From a virus: a stretch of DNA of 45,877 nucleotides. Made by a program: the position numbers and the translations under genes. Each line of letters opens with the position of its first letter. The stretch's first letter is position 1. The notes beneath the pieces were generated by a model. The model was not told the DNA's origin and did no database searches. It was given only the letters and a program-made list of their open reading frames with translations. The DNA lies in IMG/VR virus record IMGVR_UViG_3300042906_001203, positions 1 through 45,877 of that record; one strand, given 5' to 3'. Positions 37,187 to 44,648 of this stretch are shown piece by piece.

Positions 37187-37820
37187 AAGCAACACTAACT
37201 CGGTCTTCATCTGTAGTATTTTTAACAGTACTATGAGCTAACCACGCTGGAAATAATATTATATCTCCATCTCTCGGTATAATTTCTATTGATTGTGGAC
37301 TTCTGGGGCCTTCTGGGAAGTAACAATTTTCCAACATAATATTGGGGTTTCTAAATTGTATTCCTCCCTGATCTGCATTTACTCTGAAATAGTAAACTCC
37401 AGATATTGTATATTGGGGATGAACATGGTAATCATGGAAAACACCCTTCTCTGCGATGTTGATCCATGAATTTTTTATTTCGAATGTCGCATCATTTATA
37501 GAATTTAATATTGGAGAAGAATTTAATGCTGACCATTGTGTAAGTTTAATGTAATGATCTACAGCTTCATATATTCGTTTTTCCAAGTTTCTTAAATTAT
37601 ACTTTTCTATTAATTGGTCAGAAACAAAATATCCACTTTCTGGTCTATTTCTTTTTCTTTCTCCAGCATCTTTGTAGATATATGATACACATTCTAAATC
37701 ATCTTCTTCTAAAATTTTGTTTAGACAATCACGAATTTCTATTTGCGTGATATCGTAATTATCAACTGTAGCTGGTTGTTTATAAACTGGAGTGGGAAAT
37801 AAATTAATCAAACCATACAT
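37152..37820 (-). CDS. 2OG-Fe(II) oxygenase, TIGR02466-like (copy 3, minus strand)
   Basis: A 222-residue protein on the opposite strand to the structural genes. The opening MYGLINLFPTPVY is the typical start of the TIGR02466 family. The core has SWINIAEKGVFHDYHVHP with candidate ligands His132 and His134, then SGVYYF, ILFPAWLAHSTV with His196, and DRVSVAFNV with Arg207. The family is common in marine T4-like phages; the substrate is unknown. Upstream it has an ACTATATAAT box of its own, shared with the other minus-strand oxygenase. It converges with copy 2 with a 35-bp overlap. Confidence 0.8.
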   Translation of the reverse strand: MYGLINLFPTPVYKQPATVDNYDITQIEIRDCLNKILEEDDLECVSYIYKDAGERKRNRPESGYFVSDQLIEKYNLRNLEKRIYEAVDHYIKLTQWSALNSSPILNSINDATFEIKNSWINIAEKGVFHDYHVHPQYTISGVYYFRVNADQGGIQFRNPNIMLENCYFPEGPRSPQSIEIIPRDGDIILFPAWLAHSTVKNTTDEDRVSVAFNVDLVNQNQK

Positions 37821-37832
37821 TGAAGTTCACCC

Positions 37833-37840
37833 TATAAATA
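37833..37840 (+). promoter_or_regulatory. Late promoter box TATAAATA
   Basis: An exact late box in the 60-nt divergent gap, pointing to the plus-strand gene at 37881 (40 nt to its ATG). Confidence 0.6.
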
Positions 37841-37856
37841 ATTTTAATTACACTTT

Positions 37857-37866
37857 ATTATATAGT
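37857..37866 (-). promoter_or_regulatory. Sigma-70-like -10 box ACTATATAAT for minus-strand oxygenase
   Basis: On the minus strand this reads ACTATATAAT and includes a perfect TATAAT, 37-46 nt before the start at 37820. I see no clear -35. The same ten bases occur before the other minus-strand oxygenase at 41510-41519. Confidence 0.5.
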
Positions 37867-37880
37867 TTTAAATTTGAATC

Positions 37881-38666
37881 ATGAGAACCATTTACTATGC
37901 TCCAAAAATTGAAAACTCTGGACCAAAGGGTTTTGAACACCCACTTCTAGAAGATGAAATTTTTATTCCAATAAAGCCATATCTATCATATTATAAAGAA
38001 CATCACGAAAAACATGTTTATTGGGAATGCCCTGCATGGAAAAAATACTATAAAAATTCTTTTGTAATATTTTCTCAATCAAATATAGAGGTTAAGTTTT
38101 CAAAAGATGATGGAGTTGTAGATCCCGAAACTTATGTCCATATGAATATTGATGAGGGATTTGCCATAAATGATATGAATTTATTTGGTAGAAGTATGTT
38201 GGGAGAAGATCCGACTACTACAGGGGTTATACATAACCCATTAAGGCCTCCGTATCATGGATTAATTATTGGACAACTTCATCAACATTATTTTTTCTGG
38301 ACAGAACCACAAGTTAAAACTTTATGGATTGAAATATTGCCGACAACTATTCCTATTCCTGGAGCCGAATTAGTTAGTGCAGAATATCCTGTTGGTAGGT
38401 GGATGAGGCCAACAATTTGCGCTTACAAATTTAATGAACCAACTATAATAAAAAGAGGAGATCCTATCGGCATTCTTAGATTTAGGAATTCTAAAAAATA
38501 TGATGAAAATTTCAAACTAGAAAGAAAACAAATTCCTCAAAATGTAATGAGAAAAGCATATAACCATAGCATATTAAAGAAATTTTTACCTAAAAAATCT
38601 TGGGATTTTATTAAAGATGAACCAAAAGAATCTAAATGTCCTTTTAGTAAACTTCGTTTGTGGTAA
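37881..38666 (+). CDS. Phage protein of unknown function, DUF6065-like (copy A)
   Basis: A 261-residue protein with no enzyme motif that I can identify. It has a beta-rich middle with FFWTEPQVKTLWIEILP, then WMRPTICAYKF and a closing TIIKRGDPIGILRFRN. This is the same strand plan as the 275-residue protein at 41551, where the closing reads VVLKDTPLMLIIPFRR. A SKCPFSKLRLW segment ends the protein; the other copy carries SKCPFAP near its N-terminus. The resemblance to DUF6065 is from memory and tentative. Both copies lie beside oxygenases, so a role linked to them is plausible. The start is 40 nt after a late promoter box. Confidence 0.5.
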   Translation: MRTIYYAPKIENSGPKGFEHPLLEDEIFIPIKPYLSYYKEHHEKHVYWECPAWKKYYKNSFVIFSQSNIEVKFSKDDGVVDPETYVHMNIDEGFAINDMNLFGRSMLGEDPTTTGVIHNPLRPPYHGLIIGQLHQHYFFWTEPQVKTLWIEILPTTIPIPGAELVSAEYPVGRWMRPTICAYKFNEPTIIKRGDPIGILRFRNSKKYDENFKLERKQIPQNVMRKAYNHSILKKFLPKKSWDFIKDEPKESKCPFSKLRLW

Positions 38667-38683
38667 AGTTTATAACCAATTGT

Positions 38684-38691
38684 AATAAATA
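38684..38691 (+). promoter_or_regulatory. Late promoter box, variant AATAAATA
   Basis: One mismatch to TATAAATA, 24 nt before the ATG at 38716. Confidence 0.4.
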
Positions 38692-38715
38692 ATATTACAA
38701 TAATAAATCGAATAT

Positions 38716-39309
38716 ATGGCTATTATATTGGGCGAAAGCTCAAATAGAATAAGATGTGATGGAAACATGACTATGAATGTTTCCACTAGCACTAATGTGG
38801 AAACATTCTTAAATAGTTTTGCTAGTGGAAATCCAAATCAACCTGCGTTCCAAGCTGCTGGAGCTGCCGATTCTTGGAGATATCTTGTTGCAAATACTTG
38901 GAACGAATTGGGAGTTACAGTTAATTTTAACTGGACTTGGTATCAAAGAGGTGCTAGTGGTGGTGGGATGAACTCTAACGGTAGATATTTTGCACCCAAA
39001 AGTGGATATTATTATTTTCATGCTGACATGTATCAACTTCAAGATACTAATAATACCGCAAACTATACTCATTTACTATTTGGGATTAATGGTAATGTGA
39101 GTTGGAATAATGGAAGAGTTCCCTATACAATATATGGTCATGGAAATTCTCAAGGAGTTGGAGGAGCTTACGCACATGGACCCAATATTTCCGCTATTAT
39201 GTTTTTAAGTGAAGGTCAATATTGTAGTCCATATATGTATAAGGGTAACTCTGGTAATACTAGAATTTATACAGGACATAGTTTCTTTTGTGGACACCTA
39301 ATTAGTTAG
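38716..39309 (+). CDS. C1q-like small adhesin, set B copy 1
   Basis: A 197-residue protein and first of three tandem paralogues. After a short tag (MAIILGESSNRIRC) the body fits a C1q/TNF-like jelly roll: PAFQAAG, WYQRGASGGGMNSNGRYFAPKSGYYYFHADMY, SAIMFLSEGQYCSPYM and a closing IYTGHSFFCGHLIS, which corresponds to the usual SxFSGxLL end of C1q domains. Such domains trimerise and often form receptor-binding tips. The GASGGGM stretch is glycine-rich. It is likely a fibre-tip protein or free adhesin of the virion. Confidence 0.65.
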   Translation: MAIILGESSNRIRCDGNMTMNVSTSTNVETFLNSFASGNPNQPAFQAAGAADSWRYLVANTWNELGVTVNFNWTWYQRGASGGGMNSNGRYFAPKSGYYYFHADMYQLQDTNNTANYTHLLFGINGNVSWNNGRVPYTIYGHGNSQGVGGAYAHGPNISAIMFLSEGQYCSPYMYKGNSGNTRIYTGHSFFCGHLIS

Positions 39310-39313
39310 AATC

Positions 39314-39883
39314 ATGCCTATTACAATCGGACCAAATAGTATTACAAGTAATGTAGATTTGGACATTAGACCAAATAATATCAGAAGTCTTTATTATTTT
39401 ACTACAGGACAAAGAATTTCTGATAGGACTCCTGCGTTTACGGCTATTGGAACCGTTGACTGGAGATATAGGGACCAATTTGGTCAAGGAGCTAACCCAG
39501 AAATTAACGGAACTATAGGTTGGACTTGGAATCAACAAGGAGCCGGATCATTTGGAATGAACTCTAATGGCAGATATTTTGCTCCTGTAACTGGAAGATA
39601 TTATTTTTATTTTTCCGCATATGCATATAATGATAATAATAGTACATCTAGTTATATGCATTTACATGTGACTAAAAATTCTGGTTATGGTTGGAATAAT
39701 GGAAGGCAACCCCACAATATATACATGCACGCAACCCCATATAATCATGAAGATGGAATCGTAACATCATGTAATATGCAATTAAATCAGGGAGAATATT
39801 GTGTTATAAGGCCTTATTGGAATGCAAATAGTTCTAGAATTTATGGAGCACATACCATGTTTGCTGGAGCACTCATTGGTTAA
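39314..39883 (+). CDS. C1q-like small adhesin, set B copy 2
   Basis: A 189-residue paralogue starting 4 nt after the preceding stop. The tag is MPITIGPNSITSNVDLDI, nearly the same as in the set A gene at 34262. The body has PAFTAIGTVDWRY, QQGAGSFGMNSNGRYFAPVTGRYYFYFSAY, LNQGEYCVIRPYW and a closing IYGAHTMFAGALIG. The pattern GRYFAPVTG-x-YYF is the conserved C1q-type strand pair. The three set B copies agree in strand order but differ in loops, as expected for receptor-binding variants. Confidence 0.65.
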   Translation: MPITIGPNSITSNVDLDIRPNNIRSLYYFTTGQRISDRTPAFTAIGTVDWRYRDQFGQGANPEINGTIGWTWNQQGAGSFGMNSNGRYFAPVTGRYYFYFSAYAYNDNNSTSSYMHLHVTKNSGYGWNNGRQPHNIYMHATPYNHEDGIVTSCNMQLNQGEYCVIRPYWNANSSRIYGAHTMFAGALIG

Positions 39884-39889
39884 TAAATA
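39882..39889 (+). promoter_or_regulatory. Late promoter box, variant AATAAATA
   Basis: One mismatch to TATAAATA. It overlaps the preceding stop and ends 25 nt before the ATG at 39915; a GGAG site follows. Confidence 0.4.
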
Positions 39890-39914
39890 TAACTAATAGG
39901 AGTTTTTTTCTGCC

Positions 39915-40502
39915 ATGGCTATCATAATTGGTTCCAATGAAATAAGATCCGATACTACAGAAATCCAATTTTTTGCAAATAATAATTATGTGCAATCAGT
40001 AAATCAGACTACTGGTAGAAGAACGGAATATCCTTCTTTTCATGCATCCTGCAATTTAGATGAATGGAGATATGCTGGTCAAATTGGATGTGGCCAGTGG
40101 AGAGAAATGGGTAACTGGGGATTTTCTACTGGAGGCCGATGGACAGTAAACCAAAGAGGTGCTGGTAGTTTTGGATTTGATACAACAAATGGTAGATATT
40201 TTGTTCCTGTAACTGGATACTATCAATTCGGAATGACAATGTATTACCTGGATGATGGTAATACATATCACTATACTCATTCTAATTTTGGTGTTAATGG
40301 GGGATTAAATTATAACAATGGTCGTCACGGACATTCAATCTTTAATCACCCCTCACATGGCAATTATGCTAAAGGTATAAATACAGAAAATATGATGTCC
40401 TTAACTCAAGGTCAATATGTATCTCCGCAACCATATACGAACTGCGGAAATCAAAGAATTTATATGGGACACTTCCATTTTTATGGTCAACTTTGCCCAT
40501 AA
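39915..40502 (+). CDS. C1q-like small adhesin, set B copy 3
   Basis: A 195-residue paralogue. The tag is MAIIIGSNEIRSDTTEI. The body has PSFHASCNLDEWRYAGQIG, NQRGAGSFGFDTTNGRYFVPVTGYYQFGMTMY, SLTQGQYVSPQPY and a closing IYMGHFHFYGQLCP. It keeps the C1q-like ending with Tyr-Gly in place of Ser-Gly. A clear GGAG site precedes the ATG, and a late box lies before that. It is likely the third member of a tip set with the two preceding genes. Confidence 0.65.
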   Translation: MAIIIGSNEIRSDTTEIQFFANNNYVQSVNQTTGRRTEYPSFHASCNLDEWRYAGQIGCGQWREMGNWGFSTGGRWTVNQRGAGSFGFDTTNGRYFVPVTGYYQFGMTMYYLDDGNTYHYTHSNFGVNGGLNYNNGRHGHSIFNHPSHGNYAKGINTENMMSLTQGQYVSPQPYTNCGNQRIYMGHFHFYGQLCP

Positions 40503-40505
40503 GCT

Positions 40506-40513
40506 TATAAATA
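40506..40513 (+). promoter_or_regulatory. Late promoter box TATAAATA
   Basis: An exact late box 25 nt before the ATG at 40539. Confidence 0.65.
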
Positions 40514-40538
40514 TTATCAAAACTAATAATTAAAGACA

Positions 40539-40880
40539 ATGGTAACTTTAAGTGTAGAACTAACTGATTTAGAATATGCTGCTTTAGCTCATATTGCAGT
40601 AGATCCCCATGATTGGTTCAGTGATATGGTAAAACTTCGTTGCAGAAATACCATTCATGAAGTAGCGGATTTGAAAATTAAAGAAATGATTGCAGATCCC
40701 TCTGTAGCTTCTATTCCTGCAGATAAAGAAGTAATTTTTGAAACTTTAGTAAATGATGGAGTTATCAAACCTGCCAGTCAAATGATGGAAGAGGAAGTTG
40801 AGAGAACTAAGATGTTGGTAAGTACTACTCAAGATTTAATTCCAGAAACTCCTGCACTTGATGGAACTAGACCTGTTTGA
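40539..40880 (+). CDS. Small tail-region protein, phage hypothetical
   Basis: A 113-residue protein. It opens with a short beta segment (MVTLSVELTDLEYAALAHIA) followed by DPHDWFSDMVKLRCRNTIHEVADL, then long helices with many acidic residues. Short proteins with this start, with a DEQY-type turn and a DWxxxxVxxRxR helix, are common next to phage fibre genes, but I know no proven function. It has its own exact late promoter. Its last 52 nt overlap the 3' end of the minus-strand oxygenase at 40829. Confidence 0.6.
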   Translation: MVTLSVELTDLEYAALAHIAVDPHDWFSDMVKLRCRNTIHEVADLKIKEMIADPSVASIPADKEVIFETLVNDGVIKPASQMMEEEVERTKMLVSTTQDLIPETPALDGTRPV

Positions 40881-41479
40881 TAATCAAAAAGTAAATTAAA
40901 GGATATAGTTATTCTATCTTTTATACACTTATTTACGGAGTGTATTAACTCGGAAGGAAAAAATATTATATTTCCTTCTTCAATATGTGATGTTGAGAAA
41001 ACACTTCCAACATCACATATTTTATACTTGTATCCAGAGTGGTTATTAAAAAACATAGTAGTATTTGGTTCATCCAATTCCAATAAATAAATTCCAGACA
41101 AACTAGCTCCACTGTGAGCATGGAGTTCTTGGGAATATCCAGGTTTATATACATTAAACCAAATTTCTGGTATGATTATATTATCCGGTTTATTCGGGAA
41201 TAAATTTTTATTTTCAAATAATTCATTCAAAGGATTTTCTATGATGGATGTAATTATTTTTTCGGTAAAAATTTTTTTTATATTTTCTTGGTGAAAATAA
41301 CTAGTAATAACTTCACAGTTCCATTTATTTTCTGTTATTTTTCTTTCATTCAATGGAGAATTATAATACTTAAAGTTTTTACTTTCTTCTAAAATTTTAT
41401 TTTTCAATTCTTTTTTTATTTCATGATGATCTTTTACTTCAGTCCAAAAAATAAAAGGAGAGGGCCAAGTTACTAACAT
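40829..41479 (-). CDS. 2OG-Fe(II) oxygenase, TIGR02466-like (copy 4, minus strand)
   Basis: A 216-residue protein. The opening MLVTWPSPFIFW is the family-type N-terminus. The core shows IWFNVYKPGYSQELHAHSGASLSGIYLLE with candidate ligands His120 and His122, then IIFFPSELIHSV with His180, and DRITISFNL with Arg189. It is more diverged from copy 3 than from typical marine-phage members, so it is not a fresh duplicate. A minus-strand ACTATATAAT box lies 31-40 nt upstream. The C-terminal ~17 residues are encoded opposite the end of the preceding plus-strand gene. Confidence 0.8.
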   Translation of the reverse strand: MLVTWPSPFIFWTEVKDHHEIKKELKNKILEESKNFKYYNSPLNERKITENKWNCEVITSYFHQENIKKIFTEKIITSIIENPLNELFENKNLFPNKPDNIIIPEIWFNVYKPGYSQELHAHSGASLSGIYLLELDEPNTTMFFNNHSGYKYKICDVGSVFSTSHIEEGNIIFFPSELIHSVNKCIKDRITISFNLLFDYQTGLVPSSAGVSGIKS

Positions 41480-41509
41480 AAATTAATAAGGGTATATATT
41501 AACAATTAA

Positions 41510-41519
41510 ATTATATAGT
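41510..41519 (-). promoter_or_regulatory. Sigma-70-like -10 box ACTATATAAT for minus-strand oxygenase
   Basis: A perfect TATAAT on the minus strand within ACTATATAAT, 31-40 nt before the start at 41479. It is identical over ten bases to the box at 37857-37866, and no clear -35 is seen. Confidence 0.5.
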
Positions 41520-41550
41520 GACAATCTAAAATTATCATTTCGGTGAATTT

Positions 41551-42378
41551 ATGTTCAAAAAGAAAAATATTATTCAATTTTGTGCTTCAGATCAAGCAAA
41601 AGGCATTCCCAACATTTATCCGGCATACAAACAATTTCCAGAGTGGTTTTTAAAAAGTAAAAAACCTTCTTCAGAAAAATCTAAATGCCCTTTTGCTCCA
41701 ATAATGAATTTCAATCCTCTTGGGAGTAGAAGTTCATTAGCTGCAGGAGAAAATCCATACACTCTGATGAAAGACAGTACTGTACATCATTGTCCAGGAA
41801 TTGTTGACTATCTAAAAACGGGATACATATTACCGGCTTGGAGTGATATGTGTTTTAGGATGATTAATGGAGAAATGAAATTTGAATCGGCTTTAGAAAC
41901 GCCGGAGTTAAATTATAATATTCATAGATTTAACCAATTTCAAGGAATGACTTATGATCAAAAACCAAAGATGGGAATGTTTCATAAGGTATCTAGTCCT
42001 TGGTGGATTAAAACAAGTCCAGGTGTATCTGTTTTAATTACTGATCCATATTGGAATAGAAATAAAAATTTTACATCAGTATCAGCAGTTGTTCATCCTG
42101 ATATTACCCCAATTCATTTGAAGTGGTTTTTTGAATTTAATTATTCAATTCAAGAATCTCCGGAAATTTATGATCAGAAAAAACAGGTAGTATTGAAGGA
42201 TACTCCTCTCATGTTAATTATTCCTTTTAGGAGGACATCTTTTGATCATGAAATTAATTTTTTATCTAAAGAAAAATTATCTGAGATACATAGAGATAAT
42301 TACTACGGATCAATTTCTTGGTTTACTGATACCATTTATAATAAGTTCAGAAAGCGTTTAAACAATTTTTATAAGTAA
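41551..42378 (+). CDS. Phage protein of unknown function, DUF6065-like (copy B)
   Basis: A 275-residue protein. It has IIQFCASDQ near the start, a SKCPFAP segment, HHCPGIVDYLKTGYILPAWSDMCFRM, then FHKVSSPWWIKTSPGVSVLITDPYWNR, LKWFFEFNY and VVLKDTPLMLIIPFRR. This order (substrate-like pocket strands, a P-W-x-I-x-T-x-P-G turn, a final IPF strand) is familiar from a phage family annotated DUF6065 or similar; that assignment is from memory. It is placed 12 nt before the halogenase ATG, so the two are probably one operon. It may be a partner or a substrate carrier of the halogenase, but that is only inference. Confidence 0.5.
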   Translation: MFKKKNIIQFCASDQAKGIPNIYPAYKQFPEWFLKSKKPSSEKSKCPFAPIMNFNPLGSRSSLAAGENPYTLMKDSTVHHCPGIVDYLKTGYILPAWSDMCFRMINGEMKFESALETPELNYNIHRFNQFQGMTYDQKPKMGMFHKVSSPWWIKTSPGVSVLITDPYWNRNKNFTSVSAVVHPDITPIHLKWFFEFNYSIQESPEIYDQKKQVVLKDTPLMLIIPFRRTSFDHEINFLSKEKLSEIHRDNYYGSISWFTDTIYNKFRKRLNNFYK

Positions 42379-42390
42379 TTGGAGATTATT

Positions 42391-43947
42391 ATGAGAATTA
42401 ATAAAATTGTCATTGTTGGTGGTGGTAGTTCTGGTTGGATGACAGCTGCTGCTTTATGTAAGAATTTTCCAGATATGGATGTAACTCTTATTGAATCCAA
42501 AGATATTAAGACAATGGGAGTTGGTGAATCGACATTAGGTCAATTTAACAATTACTTGCAGTTAATTGGATTAACTGATGATAGTAGTTGGATGAAGGAA
42601 TGTGATGCAACTTATAAAGTTTCCATTAAATTTACAGATTTTAGAGAAACTGATACTGTTTTCCAATATCCATTTGGAATTCATGGCGCAGACCGTATGC
42701 AAAGAGGTTTGGATGCATGGCCAATTTTAAGACAGATTGATCCAGAATATCATACATTGGATAAATTTGCTAAATTTTATAATCCCATTTCATACTTATC
42801 TGAAAAAAATAAATTAACAAAAAATGAAGATGGTGGTATTCCAAACTTTTTCTTTGAAAAGGATACTGCATATCATCTAGATGCAACAAAATTTGGAATT
42901 TATTTGAAAAATAACATTTGTTTACCTTCTGGTATGACTCATATTGTTGAAGATGTTGTTGATGTTTGTCAAAAAGAAGATGGAGAAGTTGATTATATAC
43001 TTACGGAATCTGGACAAAAATTAACTGCTGATCTTTTCATTGATTGTACCGGATTTAAATCTTTATTACTAGAAGAAAAGATGGGATCAAAATTCATTTC
43101 TTTTGGTGATACATTATTAAATGATCGAGCTCTTGCTACTAAAATTCCATATTCAGATCCAAATGAAGAAATGGAAAATACCACCAATTGTACAGCAATT
43201 GAAAATGGGTGGGTTTGGAATATTCCACTGTGGAGTAGAATTGGTTCTGGATATGTTTATTCTAGTAAGTTTGTTTCTAGAGATCAAGCTGAAATTGAGT
43301 TTCGCAACCATCTGAAAAAAACAAAGAAAAATATTCCAGATGACTTAGAAATGAAAGAAATTTTTATTCGTCATGGTAAAAGAGAGAAAGCCTGGGTAAA
43401 AAATGTTTTAGGAATAGGACTTTCATATGGTTTTATTGAACCTTTGGAATCTACTGGATTATTAACCACACATGATAATATTTTCAGATTGGTTAAAACT
43501 TTAACTAGAAGGAATAGATTTGTTTCGGGTATTGATAAATCTATTTTTAATACATATCTTGATTATACTATGGATGGCGTAAGATCATTTATTGAAACTC
43601 ATTATGGACTATCAATGAGAGGAGATACTGATTATTGGAAACATGTAACTTCCATTGAATATCATAATGAGTATGATGTCCAACAACTTGAAATTAATAT
43701 TTTTAGACAATCAAACTTTAATGGATTGATTGGTGGTATGCCTTATATTGCTGCTGGTATGGGATACTTACCAACATATAAAGTGGGCAGAGGTTTGCCG
43801 GGATCAGGAGAACTTCCTTATGAAGAAATTGAACAATTTAAAAATATCAATAGAGAGTTTAAAATGTTTCATGATACTATGGTTTCTTATGTTAATGGAT
43901 TACCTACACATTATCAATTCTTAAAAGAAACAATTTATCAAGATTGA
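42391..43947 (+). CDS. Flavin-dependent halogenase (tryptophan halogenase family)
   Basis: A 518-residue protein from the ATG at 42391, which has a GGAG site 6 nt before it; a longer TTG start at 42379 would hide that site. Motifs are intact: the FAD-binding GGGSSGW at 10-16, the TMGVGEST loop at 41-48, Lys76 in ECDATYKVSIKF (equivalent to the catalytic lysine 79 of PrnA), WVWNIP at 274-279 (the WxWxIP signature), and FIEPLESTG at 348-356 with the conserved glutamates. Family enzymes use FADH2 from a reductase, oxygen and halide to form a bound haloamine at the lysine. A related enzyme from cyanophage Syn10 (VirX1) was described as preferring iodide. No flavin reductase is seen here, so host FADH2 is probably used. 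The substrate is unknown. Confidence 0.9.
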   Translation: MRINKIVIVGGGSSGWMTAAALCKNFPDMDVTLIESKDIKTMGVGESTLGQFNNYLQLIGLTDDSSWMKECDATYKVSIKFTDFRETDTVFQYPFGIHGADRMQRGLDAWPILRQIDPEYHTLDKFAKFYNPISYLSEKNKLTKNEDGGIPNFFFEKDTAYHLDATKFGIYLKNNICLPSGMTHIVEDVVDVCQKEDGEVDYILTESGQKLTADLFIDCTGFKSLLLEEKMGSKFISFGDTLLNDRALATKIPYSDPNEEMENTTNCTAIENGWVWNIPLWSRIGSGYVYSSKFVSRDQAEIEFRNHLKKTKKNIPDDLEMKEIFIRHGKREKAWVKNVLGIGLSYGFIEPLESTGLLTTHDNIFRLVKTLTRRNRFVSGIDKSIFNTYLDYTMDGVRSFIETHYGLSMRGDTDYWKHVTSIEYHNEYDVQQLEINIFRQSNFNGLIGGMPYIAAGMGYLPTYKVGRGLPGSGELPYEEIEQFKNINREFKMFHDTMVSYVNGLPTHYQFLKETIYQD

Positions 43948-43948
43948 T

Positions 43949-44638
43949 ATGAAAAATGATTACTTAATCGTAAAATTTTTGGATGAGGAAGATCTAAAAA
44001 ATGTTCAAAAATTTTTAGATCTTTCTGTTGATACTGATTGGGATACGGGATTAAAAACATACTATGGAGATCCAACTACAAAAAACAATCAAGAACTGGT
44101 AAATTATTACATAAAAGAAAAAATTTCAAAGCCGATTTATGAATCAATTGACACCAATAAAAAATTTGTAAATTTTTGCTTTCCTAAAAAAATAGAAGAT
44201 ACTTTAGTTACCAGAACTAAAGAAGGTGGGTATTATAATACTCATGTGGATATAGGATTTAATGGTCATTTTAGTGTAACTGTGTTTCTTTCGGATCCAT
44301 CCACTTACGAAGGTGGAGAACTTTGTTTTTTCATGAATGATGAAGAAGTTAAGATAAAATTAGAACCTGGATTTGGTATTGTTTATCCAACTGGTATACC
44401 ACATAGAGTCAACAAAGTAACCAAGGGTCACAGAGATGTTTGTGTATTTTGGGTAAAATCTCTTATTAAAGATCCATTCATAAGAGAAATATGTTATGAG
44501 TTGAATGAATTAAATCTTGATGAGGAAACTTCAAATACTGTAAAAACAGATGAAGATTTTAAAAAGGTTATAAGTCAAGCAGGATTCAAAGTTAATGATA
44601 TATTTCATAGGTTAATACGAAGATACGCGGACATCTAA
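43949..44638 (+). CDS. PKHD-type 2OG-Fe(II) hydroxylase (PiuC/YbiX-like)
   Basis: A 229-residue protein. The core shows GGYYNTHVDIG with His99 and Asp101, TVFLSDPSTYEGGELCF, PTGIPHRVNKVTKGHRDVCVFWVKSLIKDP with His152 and Arg162, then a helical tail with REICYELNEL. These are the family signatures of PKHD hydroxylases, whose bacterial members often lie by iron-uptake genes. The length fits the family (about 220-230). The start is 1 nt after the halogenase stop, so the pair is almost certainly cotranslated. The two oxidative enzymes may act on the same substrate. Confidence 0.85.
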   Translation: MKNDYLIVKFLDEEDLKNVQKFLDLSVDTDWDTGLKTYYGDPTTKNNQELVNYYIKEKISKPIYESIDTNKKFVNFCFPKKIEDTLVTRTKEGGYYNTHVDIGFNGHFSVTVFLSDPSTYEGGELCFFMNDEEVKIKLEPGFGIVYPTGIPHRVNKVTKGHRDVCVFWVKSLIKDPFIREICYELNELNLDEETSNTVKTDEDFKKVISQAGFKVNDIFHRLIRRYADI

Positions 44639-44640
44639 AT

Positions 44641-44648
44641 TATAAATA
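44641..44648 (+). promoter_or_regulatory. Late promoter box TATAAATA for gp13, overlapping a terminator stem
   Basis: An exact late box 26 nt before the gp13 ATG. Its last three bases are the first three of the hairpin at 44646-44669, so the expected start point (about 6-8 nt after the box) falls inside the hairpin's 5' arm or loop. Confidence 0.7.

Noticed and set aside
42379-42390. TTG start adding four residues to the halogenase
   Set aside because: The ATG at 42391 has GGAG six bases before it and puts the FAD motif at the usual distance from the N-terminus.
42391-44638. Calling the halogenase and hydroxylase a known biosynthetic pathway
   Set aside because: No carrier, reductase or product-specific enzyme is present, so no pathway can be named from the sequence.
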